Shown: one piece after another, positions 44,701 through 55,346 of the stretch | How positions within the stretch are numbered: the stretch's first letter is position 1 | Layout of the letters: each line of letters opens with the position of its first letter | Source: Propionivibrio soli | GTDB lineage: Bacteria > Pseudomonadota > Gammaproteobacteria > Burkholderiales > Rhodocyclaceae | Assembly (NCBI RefSeq): GCF_025770765.1 | Contig: NZ_JANZKY010000007.1 | Coordinates: 124,001-188,000 of the forward strand | Reading direction: 5' to 3' | DNA length: 64,000 bases | Notes under the pieces: generated by a model | Database searches by the model: none | The model's input: the letters and a program-made list of their open reading frames with translations, nothing else | Told to the model about the DNA's origin: nothing | Made by a program: the position numbers and the translations under genes

Positions 44701-46149
44701 TTAGCCGACGCTCCCTTCCAGGCTGATGCCCAGAAGCTTTTGCGCCTCGACCGCGAATTCCATCGGCAATTCCTTGAACACTTCCTTGCAGAAACCGTTC
44801 ACGATCATGGCCACAGCATCCTCCGCGGAGAGCCCCCGGCTCTGGCAGTAGAAAAGCTGGTCCTCGCCGATGCGCGAGGTTGTCGCTTCGTGCTCGATCT
44901 GAGCGCCCGGGTTCTTCACTTCAATATAGGGGAAGGTATGCGCCGCGCATTGGTCGCCGAGTAACAGTGAGTCGCATTGCGTGTAATTGCGTGCGTTGAC
45001 CGCGCTCTTGGCCACCTTCACCAGTCCGCGGTAGGCGTTATGCCCGTGTCCGGCGGAAATGCCTTTGGAAAGAATCGTGCTACGCGTGTTCTTGCCCAGG
45101 TGGATCATCTTGGTTCCGGTGTCCGCCTGCTGATGGTTGTTGGTGAGCGCCACCGAGTAAAACTCGCCGATGGAGTTGTCCCCGCGCAGGACGACGCTGG
45201 GGTACTTCCACGTGATGGCTGAGCCCGTCTCGACCTGCGTCCACGAGATCCGCGCGTTATCGCCGCGGCACTCGCCGCGCTTGGTGACGAAATTGTAGAT
45301 GCCGCCTTTGCCGTTCTTGTCGCCGGGGTACCAGTTCTGCACGGTCGAGTACTTGATCTGCGCATCTTCGAGCGCAATCAATTCGACGACGGCCGCATGC
45401 AATTGATTCTCGTCGCGCATCGGCGCTGTGCAGCCTTCGAGGTAGCTCACGTAGGCCCCCTTGTCGGCGATGATCAGCGTGCGTTCGAATTGCCCGGTAT
45501 TGCGCGCGTTGATGCGGAAGTACGTCGACAGTTCCATCGGGCAGCGCACGCCGGGCGGGATATAGCAGAACGAACCGTCCGAGAATACCGCCGAGTTGAG
45601 ACAGGCGAAGTAGTTGTCGGTGTAGGGAACGACCGAGCCGAGGTACTTCTGCACGAGCTCGGGGTACTCTTTCACCGCGTCAGAGAACGAACTGAAGATG
45701 ATGCCGAGTTCGGCCAGCTTTGCTTTGAACGTGGTCGCTACCGACACGCTGTCGAAGACCGCATCGACGGCGACGCCGGCCAGCATTTCGCGTTCGGCCA
45801 ACGGCACGCCGAGTTTTTCGTAGGTGCGCAGGAGTTCGGGGTCGACCTCGTCCAGGCTGCGTGGCCCTACCTTTTTCGACTTGGGCGCCGAGTAGTAGGA
45901 GATCGCCTGGTAATCGATCGGCGGATACTTCACCGACGACCACTTCGGTTCCGTCATCGTCAGCCAATGCCGGTACGCTTGAAGCCGCCAGTCGAGCATG
46001 AACGCCGGCTCGCCCTTCTTTTCGGAGATCAGGCGAATGACGTTCTCGTCGAGCCCGTGGGGAACGGTATCGCTTTCGAGTGGCGTGAAGAATCCCTGGC
46101 GATACTTCTGGCCGATGAATTCGTCAAGGTTGAAGGTCGGGCTGCCCAT
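44701..46149 (-). CDS. sufB: SufB scaffold protein
   Basis: 482 residues, full length. [22 protein letters not shown] at the start, [40 protein letters not shown] and the C-terminal [23 protein letters not shown] (cluster-ligand and sulfur-channel cysteines) identify SufB. GGAGG precedes the ATG by about 8 bases. It heads the operon; no IscR/SufR-type regulator gene lies upstream, where a Yip1-type gene is found instead. Confidence 0.96.
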   Translation of the reverse strand: MGSPTFNLDEFIGQKYRQGFFTPLESDTVPHGLDENVIRLISEKKGEPAFMLDWRLQAYRHWLTMTEPKWSSVKYPPIDYQAISYYSAPKSKKVGPRSLDEVDPELLRTYEKLGVPLAEREMLAGVAVDAVFDSVSVATTFKAKLAELGIIFSSFSDAVKEYPELVQKYLGSVVPYTDNYFACLNSAVFSDGSFCYIPPGVRCPMELSTYFRINARNTGQFERTLIIADKGAYVSYLEGCTAPMRDENQLHAAVVELIALEDAQIKYSTVQNWYPGDKNGKGGIYNFVTKRGECRGDNARISWTQVETGSAITWKYPSVVLRGDNSIGEFYSVALTNNHQQADTGTKMIHLGKNTRSTILSKGISAGHGHNAYRGLVKVAKSAVNARNYTQCDSLLLGDQCAAHTFPYIEVKNPGAQIEHEATTSRIGEDQLFYCQSRGLSAEDAVAMIVNGFCKEVFKELPMEFAVEAQKLLGISLEGSVG

Positions 46150-46191
46150 AAAACGTTTCCTCCGTTCCCAGGTCGGACCGGTCGCTTTCGC

Positions 46192-46206
46192 CGAGGTTCA
46201 ACCTCG
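46192..46206. repeat. Perfect palindrome CGAGGTT-C-AACCTCG upstream of sufB
   Basis: 7-bp arms around a single base, 43-57 bp before the sufB ATG. It could be an operator, but it does not match the IscR consensus I know. Function unproven. Confidence 0.4.
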
Positions 46207-46220
46207 CCGGCGAACGGTCC

Positions 46221-46268
46221 GCCGGAGGGCATTCGGAGCAAGCCTCCGGCGCACGCTTTCCGTGCGCC
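46221..46268 (-). other. Two overlapping hairpins between yip1-like gene and sufB
   Basis: Read on the minus strand, GGCGCACG/CGTGCGCC (46268-46248, 5-base loop) forms immediately after the upstream stop codon, and GCCGGAGG/CCTCCGGC (46250-46221) forms next. They share three bases, so the RNA can form only one in full. No U-tract follows, so neither is a canonical terminator. The pair could be a leader switch, a processing site or a rho-related structure. Confidence 0.4.
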
Positions 46269-46274
46269 AGATTT

Positions 46275-46856
46275 TCAGCTCAGCACGGCGCCCCAAGCCA
46301 CGAAAGCGGCGACGATCATCGTTACCCACGCCACCAAACCGGCGGCGAGCACCGAGCCGGCGACCAGCAGCGAATGCCCCTCATCGGGTAGACGGTATGT
46401 GCGGTCGACGCCCTGATATATCAAGGCCGCTGAACCAGCGAGCGCGAGCAACGTCACGGTGAGATTGAAGGCAAGGCTCGGCACGGCGAGGGCGAGCGGC
46501 GCCAGCCAGAGCGGCGTCGGGACGACGGCCGCGAAAGCGAACGCCGCATGGTACGGCGGCTCGGCGTTGGCCACCGAGCCAATCTTCTGCAACACGAATC
46601 CCATGATCGGCACCATCAGAAGTTCGGCGGCAAAGAAGATCGCCGCGAGGGTCATCGCCTGATTGGGCCCAATGTCGAGCAGAGGCAACTCGTCACCGTA
46701 ATTCCGCCACGCGTACATAAGCATGGCGGGCGGGATCAGGGACATGGGAATCACATAGGCCAGATAGACTTTGGCTACCGACGGATGGAAGCGCGTCAGC
46801 CAGTCCCAGCCTTCGCGCCGCGAAACGAGCATTCTTGGGAACATCATGAGGTTCAT
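46275..46856 (-). CDS. Yip1-family (PF04893-like) integral membrane protein
   Basis: 193 residues with five hydrophobic segments (about 28-50, 64-88, 98-118, 124-146 and 160-188). The start MNLMMFPRMLVSRREGWDWL and the helix pattern match bacterial Yip1-domain proteins of unknown function. It is on the same strand as and upstream of the SUF operon, 125 bp away, separated by the hairpins described. Co-transcription is possible but not shown. Confidence 0.75.
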   Translation of the reverse strand: MNLMMFPRMLVSRREGWDWLTRFHPSVAKVYLAYVIPMSLIPPAMLMYAWRNYGDELPLLDIGPNQAMTLAAIFFAAELLMVPIMGFVLQKIGSVANAEPPYHAAFAFAAVVPTPLWLAPLALAVPSLAFNLTVTLLALAGSAALIYQGVDRTYRLPDEGHSLLVAGSVLAAGLVAWVTMIVAAFVAWGAVLS

Positions 46857-47188
46857 GGTCGCTCCTTTCGTTGTGTTTCGTCATGAGATGAGGCACGCAT
46901 TTGACCCACCAACGCGAATTTGGTTTGCAAACCTCGCGGGCGGCCTACCGAATTCAACTAGGTTTGAGGTAGGAGTGGCAGAAGGCAAATTGCGCTGACG
47001 CGCGCAGTGCGGCGTCACGGATCCTTTCTCCTCAACGGCCAGTGTTTGGACGATAGATGCTAGCCCGAGGGGGAACTTCGCCAAAAAACGCGGCGTCGAA
47101 GTGCACGAACGGGACGGAGCGCGTCGTCTGGGCTGTGTCGCCCAGCCGGGCAATGCGTTTCCCGTGTCCCGGGTTTGGATTGAACACC
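46857..47188. other. Divergent intergenic region with a 12-bp palindrome
   Basis: About 330 bases, lower in GC than the flanks, between the Yip1-type gene and a small plus-strand gene. It contains the perfect palindrome GGTTTGCAAACC (46922-46933), which could be an operator for either side. No gene supported. Confidence 0.4.
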
Positions 47189-47383
47189 ATGAACGATGAT
47201 CGCCGACACGACCGCGTCGACGCCCGGCTCGACGCCGTGGTGAACAAAGGATTGGCCGCCGCCATGCTGGTCAATCTGTCGGCGGGTCTGAAGATCATGA
47301 GCGACGGAGGCGTGCCTCCAGACGTCGCGGTGCGCGTTTGCCTCGAACCGCAGCACCGGCGGGCGACGGACTGGAAACGCTAG
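47189..47383 (+). CDS. Small hypothetical protein
   Basis: 64 residues. The segment AAAMLVNLSAGLKIMSDGGVPPDVAVRVCLEPQHRRATDWKR has the conserved look of a small proteobacterial family, with a GVPPxVAxRV phrase and a basic end. The ATG at 47189 has no strong Shine-Dalgarno; a longer reading from 47057 begins with unconserved sequence. It lies upstream of prkA on the same strand. Confidence 0.55.
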   Translation: MNDDRRHDRVDARLDAVVNKGLAAAMLVNLSAGLKIMSDGGVPPDVAVRVCLEPQHRRATDWKR

Positions 47384-47617
47384 CGCACTTCTTCCCAAAT
47401 CGGTGTTTTTGCTATCGGGCGATGTCTGCCGGGTTGGCGTTCGGCTGCCGGTCGTGTACCGGCGGGCCGGTGCTTGCGGCGTGCATGCATGCTCACGGAC
47501 CGAAAACACGACGAATGCCTGTTACAAGCTGAAACGGAAAACCCGGGAAAGGCGCAAACCTTTTCCCGATACGCTGCTCTAACAAGCGGGATGCAGCGCT
47601 CACGAAGGAGGTTGGGA

Positions 47618-49540
47618 ATGTCGATCTTTGCCCGATATCAGAGCCGTTACGAAGCGGCGCAAGAAGAGGAAATGACGATCCAGGAGTATCTGGAACTGTG
47701 CAAGCACGATCGCAACGGTTATGCCAGCGTCGCGGAAAGGATGCTGGAAGCGATTGGTGAGCCGGAGCTGGTGGATACGCGCACCGACCAACGCCTCTCG
47801 CGCATTTTCGCCAACAAGATGCTGCGCCGTTACCCGGCCTTCCGCGATCTCTACGGAATGGAAGAGGTGATCGAGCACATCGTCTCGTACTTCCGACACG
47901 CGGCGCAGGGGCTGGAAGAAAAGAAACAGATCCTTTACCTGCTGGGCCCGGTGGGCGGCGGAAAATCATCGCTCGCCGAGAAACTCAAGCACCTCATCGA
48001 GCGAGTTCCCTTCTATGCGATCAAGGGATCACCGGTGCATGAATCTCCGCTCGGTCTTTTCAATCCCTTGGAGGACGCTGATCTGTTGGAAGAGGACTAC
48101 GGTATTCCGCGCCGTTATCTGAACACGATCATGAGCCCGTGGGCCGTGAAACGCTTGCACGAGTATGGTGGCGACATAACGAAGTTCCGCGTCGTCAAAC
48201 TCTACCCGTCGGTGCTTTCGCAGATCGCCGTCGCCAAGACGGAGCCGGGTGACGAGAACAACCAGGACATCTCGTCGCTGGTGGGCAAGATCGATATCCG
48301 CAAGCTGGAGACCTACTCGCAGGACGACCCGGACGCGTACTCGTATTCCGGCGGCCTGTGCCTGGCGAACCGCGGCGTGCTCGAGTTCGTCGAAATGTTC
48401 AAGGCGCCGATCAAAGTCCTGCACCCCTTGCTGACCGCCACGCAGGAAGGCAACTACAAGGGTACGGAAGGCTTCGGCGCGATCCCGTTCGACGGGTTGA
48501 TCCTCGCGCACTCGAACGAGGCCGAATGGCTGTCGTTCAAGAACAACCGCAACAACGAAGCGTTCCTCGACCGGATCTACATCGTCAAGGTGCCGTATTC
48601 GCTGCGTGTGTCGGACGAAGTGCACATCTACGAAAAGTTGCTCGTCAACTCCTCGCTGGACCAAGCCCCGTGCGCACCGGACACGCTGCGCATGATGGCG
48701 CAATTCTCGGTGCTTTCGCGTCTGAAGGAACCGGAGAACTCGAGCATCTTTTCCAAGATGCGGGTGTACGACGGCGAGAACCTGAAGGACACCGACCCGA
48801 AGGCCAAGAGCTACCAGGAGTACCGCGACTTCGCTGGTGTGGACGAAGGCATGACCGGGTTATCGACCCGGTTCGCGTTCAAGATCCTGTCAAAGGTCTT
48901 TAACTTCGATCACCGCGAGGTGGCGGCGAATCCGGTGCACCTCATGTACGTGCTCGAACAGCAGATCGAGCAGGAGCAGTTCCCGGCGGAAATCGAGGAG
49001 CGGTATCTGCGCTTCATCAAGGAATACCTCTCGCCGCGTTATGCCGAGTTCATCGGCAAGGAGATCCAGACGGCCTATCTCGAGAGCTACTCGGAGTACG
49101 GCCAGAACATCTTCGACCGCTACGTGCTTTACGCCGACTTCTGGATTCAGGACCAGGAATTCCGCGATCCGAATACCGGCGAGATGCTCGATCGCAACGC
49201 GCTCAACGAGGAGCTGGAAAAGATCGAGAAGCCTGCGGGAATATCGAATCCGAAGGACTTCCGCAACGAGGTGGTGAACTTCGTGCTGCGGGCGCGGGCG
49301 AAGAACGGTGGGCGCAACCCGACATGGACCTCGTACGAAAAGCTGCGCGCGGTCATCGAACGCAAGATGTTCTCGAACACCGAGGAGCTGTTGCCGGTGA
49401 TCTCGTTCAATGCCAAGGCGAGCGGCGAAGAGCAGAAGAAGCATCGCGATTTCGTCGATCGCATGGTGGCGAAGGGTTACACCGAGAAGCAGGTGCGGCT
49501 GCTGTGCGAGTGGTATCTGCGCGTGCGCAAGTCGTCATAG
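47618..49540 (+). CDS. prkA: PrkA family serine protein kinase / AAA+ protein (YeaG)
   Basis: 640 residues. An AAA+ ATPase core with P-loop GPVGGGKSS (110-118), then the PrkA C-terminal domain. It starts MSIFARYQSRYEAAQEEEMTIQEYLELCK, exactly as expected for the family. E. coli YeaG acts with YeaH under nitrogen starvation and stress; in Bacillus PrkA works in sporulation. AAGGAGG lies 7 bases before the ATG at 47618. It heads the three-gene prkA-yeaH-spoVR operon. Confidence 0.96.
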   Translation: MSIFARYQSRYEAAQEEEMTIQEYLELCKHDRNGYASVAERMLEAIGEPELVDTRTDQRLSRIFANKMLRRYPAFRDLYGMEEVIEHIVSYFRHAAQGLEEKKQILYLLGPVGGGKSSLAEKLKHLIERVPFYAIKGSPVHESPLGLFNPLEDADLLEEDYGIPRRYLNTIMSPWAVKRLHEYGGDITKFRVVKLYPSVLSQIAVAKTEPGDENNQDISSLVGKIDIRKLETYSQDDPDAYSYSGGLCLANRGVLEFVEMFKAPIKVLHPLLTATQEGNYKGTEGFGAIPFDGLILAHSNEAEWLSFKNNRNNEAFLDRIYIVKVPYSLRVSDEVHIYEKLLVNSSLDQAPCAPDTLRMMAQFSVLSRLKEPENSSIFSKMRVYDGENLKDTDPKAKSYQEYRDFAGVDEGMTGLSTRFAFKILSKVFNFDHREVAANPVHLMYVLEQQIEQEQFPAEIEERYLRFIKEYLSPRYAEFIGKEIQTAYLESYSEYGQNIFDRYVLYADFWIQDQEFRDPNTGEMLDRNALNEELEKIEKPAGISNPKDFRNEVVNFVLRARAKNGGRNPTWTSYEKLRAVIERKMFSNTEELLPVISFNAKASGEEQKKHRDFVDRMVAKGYTEKQVRLLCEWYLRVRKSS

Positions 49541-49732
49541 TCGGCGGACGAAGGACAAGGCGCGACGACGACGCGACGAAAGGAGCAGGCTTGCGGCAAG
49601 GAGATGTGCGACATCACGGCGGCCCGGGTTGTGCCGGAACGAGACCGGGGTCTGCTCCGGGCTCTCCGCGCACGGTTGTGGCGTTGCGCATGACATCCCG
49701 GTGCCGACGAGCTTGAACCAAGGGAGAATACG

Positions 49733-50998
49733 ATGACCGTGCGTATAGTTGACCGCCGGTTCGACAGCAAGAACAAGAGTTCGGTGAACCGCAGCCGCTT
49801 CATCCGGCGGTTCAAGGGGCAGATTCGCAAGTCGGTTTCCGACGCTATCAACCAGCGCGGCGTGCGCGATCTCGACAACGGCGAAAAGATCGGCATCCCC
49901 GGCCGCGACATTGCCGAGCCGCAATTTGCCCATGGGCAGGGTGGTACACGCGAGATCGTGAGTCCGGGCAACGACCGTTTCGTCACCGGCGACCAGTTCG
50001 AGCGGCCACAAGGCGGCGGTGGAGGTCGTGGGCGAGGGCAGGCGAGTCGCGACGGCGAAGGCGAAGATGACTTCGTCTTCACGCTGACGCGTGACGAATT
50101 CCTCGACATCTTCTTCGACGAACTGGCGCTGCCGAATCTCGTCAAGCGCCAGTTGGCGCAGATCGAGCAATTCAAACGCGTGCGCGCCGGTTACACGCAG
50201 TCCGGCGTGCCGGCGAATATCAATCTCGGACGCACGATGCGTGGCGCCGCCGGTCGGCGCGTCGCGCTCGGCGGACCGCATGCGATCCGGCTGCGCAAGC
50301 TGCAAGCCGACCTCGACGAGTTGCGCAAGACGCGCCCAGAGGATGACGTCGAAGTTCAGCACTTGCGGCGCGAGATCGTGCGTTTGCGCGCCAGGATCGA
50401 GTCGCTGCCGTTTATCGACCCTTTCGACCTGCGCTACAACAACCGCATCCGCATCCCGCAACCGACCACGCAGGCCGTGATGTTCTGCCTGCTCGATGTT
50501 TCGGGCTCGATGGACGAGGCGCGCAAGAACATCGCCAAGCGCTTCTTCATGTTGCTCTACCTGTTCCTGAATCGGAACTACGAACATATCGAAGTGGTGT
50601 TCATTCGCCACCATACCGTGGCTTCCGAGGTGGACGAAGACGATTTCTTCACGTCGCGCGAATCCGGCGGCACGGTCGTATCGAGCGCATTGGTGCTGAT
50701 GCAGAAGATCATCCAGGAGCGCTATTCGAGCGCGCTATGGAACATCTACGGCGCGCAGGCCTCGGACGGCGACAACTGGAACGACGATTCTCCGCGCTGC
50801 CGGGAACTCCTGGAGAATGCGTTGCTTCCCGTCTGCCAGTACTTCGCGTACATCGAGATCACCGACGGCGCGCCGCAGAACCTCTGGGAGGAGTACCAGA
50901 AGCTGCAGGGTAGCCACGAGCACTTCGCGATGCAGCGCATCGCCACGGTGACCGACATCTACCCGGTTTTCCGCGAACTCTTCAAACGCCGCGCCTAG
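49733..50998 (+). CDS. yeaH: YeaH/YhbH family (DUF444) protein
   Basis: 421 residues. IVDRRFDSKNKSSVNRSRFIRRFKGQIRKSV at the N-terminus, a Gly-rich linker, then a von Willebrand A-like domain with MIDAS-type motif LLDVSGSMDEARKNIAKRFF. The conserved IEVVFIRHHTVASEVDEDDFF and GTVVSSAL follow. DUF444 proteins bind or support PrkA. It follows prkA (192 bp gap) and precedes spoVR by 8 bp. Confidence 0.95.
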   Translation: MTVRIVDRRFDSKNKSSVNRSRFIRRFKGQIRKSVSDAINQRGVRDLDNGEKIGIPGRDIAEPQFAHGQGGTREIVSPGNDRFVTGDQFERPQGGGGGRGRGQASRDGEGEDDFVFTLTRDEFLDIFFDELALPNLVKRQLAQIEQFKRVRAGYTQSGVPANINLGRTMRGAAGRRVALGGPHAIRLRKLQADLDELRKTRPEDDVEVQHLRREIVRLRARIESLPFIDPFDLRYNNRIRIPQPTTQAVMFCLLDVSGSMDEARKNIAKRFFMLLYLFLNRNYEHIEVVFIRHHTVASEVDEDDFFTSRESGGTVVSSALVLMQKIIQERYSSALWNIYGAQASDGDNWNDDSPRCRELLENALLPVCQYFAYIEITDGAPQNLWEEYQKLQGSHEHFAMQRIATVTDIYPVFRELFKRRA

Positions 50999-51006
50999 GA
51001 GAGATC

Positions 51007-52539
51007 ATGACGCAAATGCCTGTCGCGCTGGCCAAGCCACTGCCGGTCGGTTCCGAATGGACGTTCGAGGCGATCACCGAGTATGACGAAGCGATCGGCG
51101 AGGTGGCCCGGGAGTACGGCCTCGACTGTTACCCGCACATCCTCGAGGTGATCAGCGCCGAGCAGATGATGGACGCCTACGCGTCGATCGGGATGCCGGT
51201 CTATTACAACCACTGGTCGTTCGGGAAACACTTCCTGGCCACTGAAAACCGTTACCGTCGTGGGCAGATGGGGCTGGCGTACGAGATCGTCATCAATTCC
51301 GACCCCTGCATTGCCTATCTGATGGAGGAGAACACGCTAACGATGCAGGCGCTGGTGATCGCGCACGCGGCGTACGGGCACAACTCCTTCTTCAAGGGCA
51401 ACCATCTGTTCAAGCAGTGGACGAGTGCCGACGCGATCATCGACTACCTGGTGTTCGCGCGGAATTACATCGCCGAATGCGAAGAGCGCCACGGCGTCGA
51501 AGCGGTCGAGCGGCTGCTCGACGCCTGCCATGCGCTGATGAACGTCGGCGTCGACCGCTACAAGCGCTCGCCGCGGCTCTCGCTCGAAAAGGAAAAACTA
51601 CGCCAGAAGGAGCGGGAAGCTTACCTGCAAGCGCAGGTGAACGACCTGTGGCGGACATTGCCGCCGCGCCCCGAGGCCGAAGCCATGCCGCGCGAGGAAA
51701 AGCGCTTCCCCGAAGAGCCCGAAGAGAATCTGCTCTACTTCATCGAGAAGAACGCGCCGCTGCTCGAACCGTGGCAGCGCGAGGTCGTGCGCATCGTACG
51801 CAAGGTCGGGCAGTATTTTTACCCGCAGCGGCAGACGCAGGTCATGAACGAGGGCTGGGCCTGCTTCTGGCACTACACGCTGCTCAACACGCTGTATGAC
51901 CGTGGTGCGCTGTCCGACGGCTTCATGCTCGAATTCCTGCAATCGCACACCAATGTCGTCTACCAGCCGCCGTACAACAGCCCGTACTACTCGGGCATCA
52001 ACCCGTATGCGCTCGGTTACGCCATGTGGCAGGACATCCGGCGCATCTGCGAGAACCCGACCGACGAGGACCGCGAATGGTTTCCCGATATCGCCGGGTC
52101 GGATTGGCGCGCGACGTTCGATTTCGCGATGCAGAACTTCAAGGATGAGAGCTTCATCGCGCAATACCTCTCCCCGCGCCTGATGCGCGAATTCCGGTTG
52201 TTTTCGGTTCTCGACGACGATCGGCGCGGCAAGCTGCGCGTCGAGGCGATCCACGACGACTCCGGATATCGTCTGCTGCGCCAGCAGCTTTCGGAGCAAT
52301 ACGACCTCGGCAGCCGCGAGCCGAACATTCAAGTGTGGAACGTCGACCTGAGTGGGGACCGTTCGCTCACCTTGCGCCATTTCGTGCACCAGCGGCGGCC
52401 GCTCAACGAGTACAACGACGTCGTTCTCGAGCATCTGACGGAGCTTTGGGGTTTCAAAGTCCGCCTCGAACGCCAGAATTCCGACGGCACGGTCGACCTG
52501 CTCACCGAGAAGAAGACCGAGCGCCGCCGGCACAACTGA
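51007..52539 (+). CDS. spoVR: SpoVR family protein (YcgB)
   Basis: 510 residues, typical size. The conserved core reads MPVYYNHWSFGKHF, then VIAHAAYGHNSFFKGNHLFKQW and MNEGWACFWHYTLLNTLYD; the PYNSPYYSGINPYALGYAMW segment is also diagnostic. The function of SpoVR proteins is unknown; in Bacillus it is needed for spore cortex, in enterobacteria it goes with yeaGH under stress. The sequence begins MTQMPVALAKPLP. It is the third gene of the operon, 8 bp after yeaH. Confidence 0.96.
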   Translation: MTQMPVALAKPLPVGSEWTFEAITEYDEAIGEVAREYGLDCYPHILEVISAEQMMDAYASIGMPVYYNHWSFGKHFLATENRYRRGQMGLAYEIVINSDPCIAYLMEENTLTMQALVIAHAAYGHNSFFKGNHLFKQWTSADAIIDYLVFARNYIAECEERHGVEAVERLLDACHALMNVGVDRYKRSPRLSLEKEKLRQKEREAYLQAQVNDLWRTLPPRPEAEAMPREEKRFPEEPEENLLYFIEKNAPLLEPWQREVVRIVRKVGQYFYPQRQTQVMNEGWACFWHYTLLNTLYDRGALSDGFMLEFLQSHTNVVYQPPYNSPYYSGINPYALGYAMWQDIRRICENPTDEDREWFPDIAGSDWRATFDFAMQNFKDESFIAQYLSPRLMREFRLFSVLDDDRRGKLRVEAIHDDSGYRLLRQQLSEQYDLGSREPNIQVWNVDLSGDRSLTLRHFVHQRRPLNEYNDVVLEHLTELWGFKVRLERQNSDGTVDLLTEKKTERRRHN

Positions 52540-52674
52540 CCATCGCAAGGTTGTACCCATCGAAGTTTTGGACGGATGGGCGGCCAGGATCGGAAAGCCG
52601 GTTGCCGACTTCGACGGTCGCCGGGCCGCGTCGGTCAGATCGGGTTCGCAAACCACTCGGCATGGAGCGGAAGC

Positions 52675-54093
52675 ATGAACGAAACGCGCATCGAGCACGA
52701 TTCCTTCGGCGACATCACGGTACCGGCCGAACGTCTATGGGGTTCGCAAACCCAGCGTTCGCTTGAGCATTTTGCGATTTCCAACGAGACCATGCCCAAG
52801 GCCGTGGTGCTCGCCCTATGCGCCGTCAAACGCGCGGCGGCAAAGGTGAACTACGACCTCGGCCTGTTTGCCAGGGAGAAGTGCGACGCGATTGTGGCCG
52901 CCGCGGACGAAGTCCTGGCCGGCAAGCACGCGGACGAGTTTCCGCTGTCCGTCTGGCAGACGGGATCGGGCACACAGTCGAACATGAACGTTAACGAGGT
53001 GCTGGCCAATCGCGCCTCGGAGATTCTCGGCGGCGTGCGGGGCGTCGGCCGTCTGGTGCATCCGAACGACGATGTAAACCTCGGTCAGTCGTCCAACGAT
53101 GCGTTTCCAACCGCGATGAACGTGGCGGCGGCGCTCGGCGTTACCCGGGATCTGCTGCCCGCGCTCGCCAGCCTGCGCGAGGTTCTGGAAGCGAAATCGG
53201 CGACCTTTGCCGGCATCGTCAAGATCGGCCGCACGCATCTGCAAGACGCGACGCCGCTCACGCTCGGCCAGGAGTTTTCCGGCTACGCGTCGCAACTGGA
53301 GTTTTCCGAATACGCAATCGGTGAGGCCGTGCGCTCGCTGTATCCCCTGGCGATCGGCGGCACGGCGGTCGGTACGGGGCTTAACACGCATCCCGAGTTC
53401 GGCTCGCGCGTCGCCGCCGAGCTTGCCAAAACCAGTGGAGTTCCGTTCGTCAGCGCCACCAACAAGTTTGCGGCGCTCGCCGCCCACGACGCACTGGTGA
53501 GTGTGCACGGCACGTTGCGCACGCTCGCTACCTCTTTGATGAAAATCGCCAACGACGTGCGTTGGTTGGCCTCAGGGCCACGCTCGGGACTCGGCGAGAT
53601 TTCGATTCCCGAGAACGAGCCGGGTAGCTCGATCATGCCCGGGAAGGTCAATCCGACCCAGTGCGAGGCGCTGACGATGCTTTGCGCCCAGGTCATGGGC
53701 AACGATGTGGCGATCGGTATCGGCGGTGCCTCGGGGAACTTCGAGCTCAACGTCTTCAAGCCGCTCATCATTCACAACTTCCTGCAGAGCGTCTGCCTGC
53801 TCGCCGACGGCATGGCCAGCTTCGAGAAGCATTGCGTCATCGGTATCGCGGCGAATCAGGAGCGCATCGCCGAACTCGTGGATCGCTCTCTCATGCTGGT
53901 GACGGCGCTCTCGCCGCACATCGGGTACGACCGTGCGGCCGAGATCGCCAAGCGTGCGCACCGGGACGGCGGCACGCTGCGCGAGGCGGCGCTGGCGCTC
54001 GGCTACATCAGCGGAGAAGACTTCGATCGCTGGGTTAATCCGAACGAGATGATCGGCCTCGGTGGCGCCGATGAACCGAGGGCCGAACCGTGA
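52675..54093 (+). CDS. fumC: Class II fumarate hydratase
   Basis: 472 residues. Motifs: [35 protein letters not shown] (catalytic His188) and [16 protein letters not shown] (signature at 317-327). It hydrates fumarate to malate in the TCA cycle, using no iron-sulfur cluster, which makes it oxidant-resistant. The ATG at 52675 follows GGAG and fits the family. Its stop overlaps the next gene's GTG (GTGA). Confidence 0.95.
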   Translation: MNETRIEHDSFGDITVPAERLWGSQTQRSLEHFAISNETMPKAVVLALCAVKRAAAKVNYDLGLFAREKCDAIVAAADEVLAGKHADEFPLSVWQTGSGTQSNMNVNEVLANRASEILGGVRGVGRLVHPNDDVNLGQSSNDAFPTAMNVAAALGVTRDLLPALASLREVLEAKSATFAGIVKIGRTHLQDATPLTLGQEFSGYASQLEFSEYAIGEAVRSLYPLAIGGTAVGTGLNTHPEFGSRVAAELAKTSGVPFVSATNKFAALAAHDALVSVHGTLRTLATSLMKIANDVRWLASGPRSGLGEISIPENEPGSSIMPGKVNPTQCEALTMLCAQVMGNDVAIGIGGASGNFELNVFKPLIIHNFLQSVCLLADGMASFEKHCVIGIAANQERIAELVDRSLMLVTALSPHIGYDRAAEIAKRAHRDGGTLREAALALGYISGEDFDRWVNPNEMIGLGGADEPRAEP

Positions 54094-55232
54094 TCGCGGG
54101 TTTCCGCGCACGAACGACGCGCTTCCTTGCCATCCTTGCGCTCGCCGGCGGGATTGCCCTTCAGGCGCCGAGTGTGGCGTCCGCCGCGGAACTGCCGCTG
54201 AACAAGGTCAAACTACCACCGGGTTTTTCGATCGAGGTCTGGGCACACGTCGAGAACGCTCGCCAGATGGCGCTCGGGCGGAATGACGAGAAGGGCGGCA
54301 CGCTGTTCGTCGGTTCCCGCGAGGCGGGCAAGGTGTTGGCCGTGAGATTCGGTCCGGGCTTCAAGCCGCAGGGCGTGACGACCATCGGCAGTCGCTTGAA
54401 AATGCCGTCCGGCGTCGCGTACCGCGACGGGCGTCTTTACGTTGGCGCCGTCAACCGCATCCTGCGTTACGACGACATCGACAATCGGCTGGACGATCCG
54501 CCGCAACCCGTCGTCGTCACCGACAAGCTGCCGAGCGAGACCCACCACGGATGGAAATTCATCGCCTTCGGCCCGGACGGCAAGCTCTATGTGCCGGTCG
54601 GCGCACCCTGCAATATTTGCGAGCCCGAGAAGGACGTGTATGCCAGCCTGTTGCGCATGAATGCCGACGGCAGCGACCTCCAAGTGTTCGCTCACGGTAT
54701 CCGCAATACCGTCGGATTTGATTGGCAGCCGCAAACTGGCGCTCTCTGGTTCACCGAGAACGGGCGCGACATGTTGGGTGACGACGTGCCGCCGGACGAA
54801 CTCAATCGCGCGTCGCGCGCCGGCCAGCATTTTGGCTATCCGTACTGCCATGGCGGGGACATCGCCGATCCGCAGTTCGGCGACAAGCGCCGCTGCGACG
54901 CCTTCGAGCCGCCCGCGCGCAAGCTCGGCCCGCACGTCGCCGCGCTCGGGATGCGGTTCTACACGGGCCGCATGTTTCCGGCCGAATACAGGAACCAGAT
55001 CTTCATCGCCGAACATGGCTCCTGGAACCGTGCGCAGAAGATCGGCTACCGGATTTCGCTGGTGCGCGTGCAAGGCGACAAAGCCGTCGCCTACGAGACG
55101 TTCGCCAGCGGTTGGCTCGACGGTCAATCGGTGTGGGGCCGCCCGTCTGATGTGCTCGTCCTGCCCGATGGCTCGCTGCTCGTTGCCGACGACTACGCCG
55201 ACGTGATCTACCGCATCAGCTATCGCGGGTGA
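54090..55232 (+). CDS. PQQ-type soluble sugar (sorbosone-like) dehydrogenase, secreted
   Basis: 380 residues. A signal peptide (about 1-34, ending SVASAAE) is followed by a six-bladed beta-propeller of the soluble aldose/sorbosone dehydrogenase type: [84 protein letters not shown]-like [24 protein letters not shown]. The fold binds PQQ in characterised members. The GTG start overlaps the fumC stop by 4 bases, a strong coupling signal. Substrate unknown. Confidence 0.88.
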   Translation: MIAGFRARTTRFLAILALAGGIALQAPSVASAAELPLNKVKLPPGFSIEVWAHVENARQMALGRNDEKGGTLFVGSREAGKVLAVRFGPGFKPQGVTTIGSRLKMPSGVAYRDGRLYVGAVNRILRYDDIDNRLDDPPQPVVVTDKLPSETHHGWKFIAFGPDGKLYVPVGAPCNICEPEKDVYASLLRMNADGSDLQVFAHGIRNTVGFDWQPQTGALWFTENGRDMLGDDVPPDELNRASRAGQHFGYPYCHGGDIADPQFGDKRRCDAFEPPARKLGPHVAALGMRFYTGRMFPAEYRNQIFIAEHGSWNRAQKIGYRISLVRVQGDKAVAYETFASGWLDGQSVWGRPSDVLVLPDGSLLVADDYADVIYRISYRG

Positions 55233-55346
55233 TTGCCGTGGCCCCGGCGGCTGGACAAGCGCCAGGAGAGTCGTGGGCCGCGCGGGTCAGCGGGCTGGGC
55301 CGAGCCCGTAAGGTGCCGGCGTCAGATTGACGATCTGGCGGACGCG

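Noticed and set aside
46275-46856. Yip1-type gene as a SUF component
   Set aside because: It is upstream on the same strand, but separated by hairpins, and no SUF role is known for this family.
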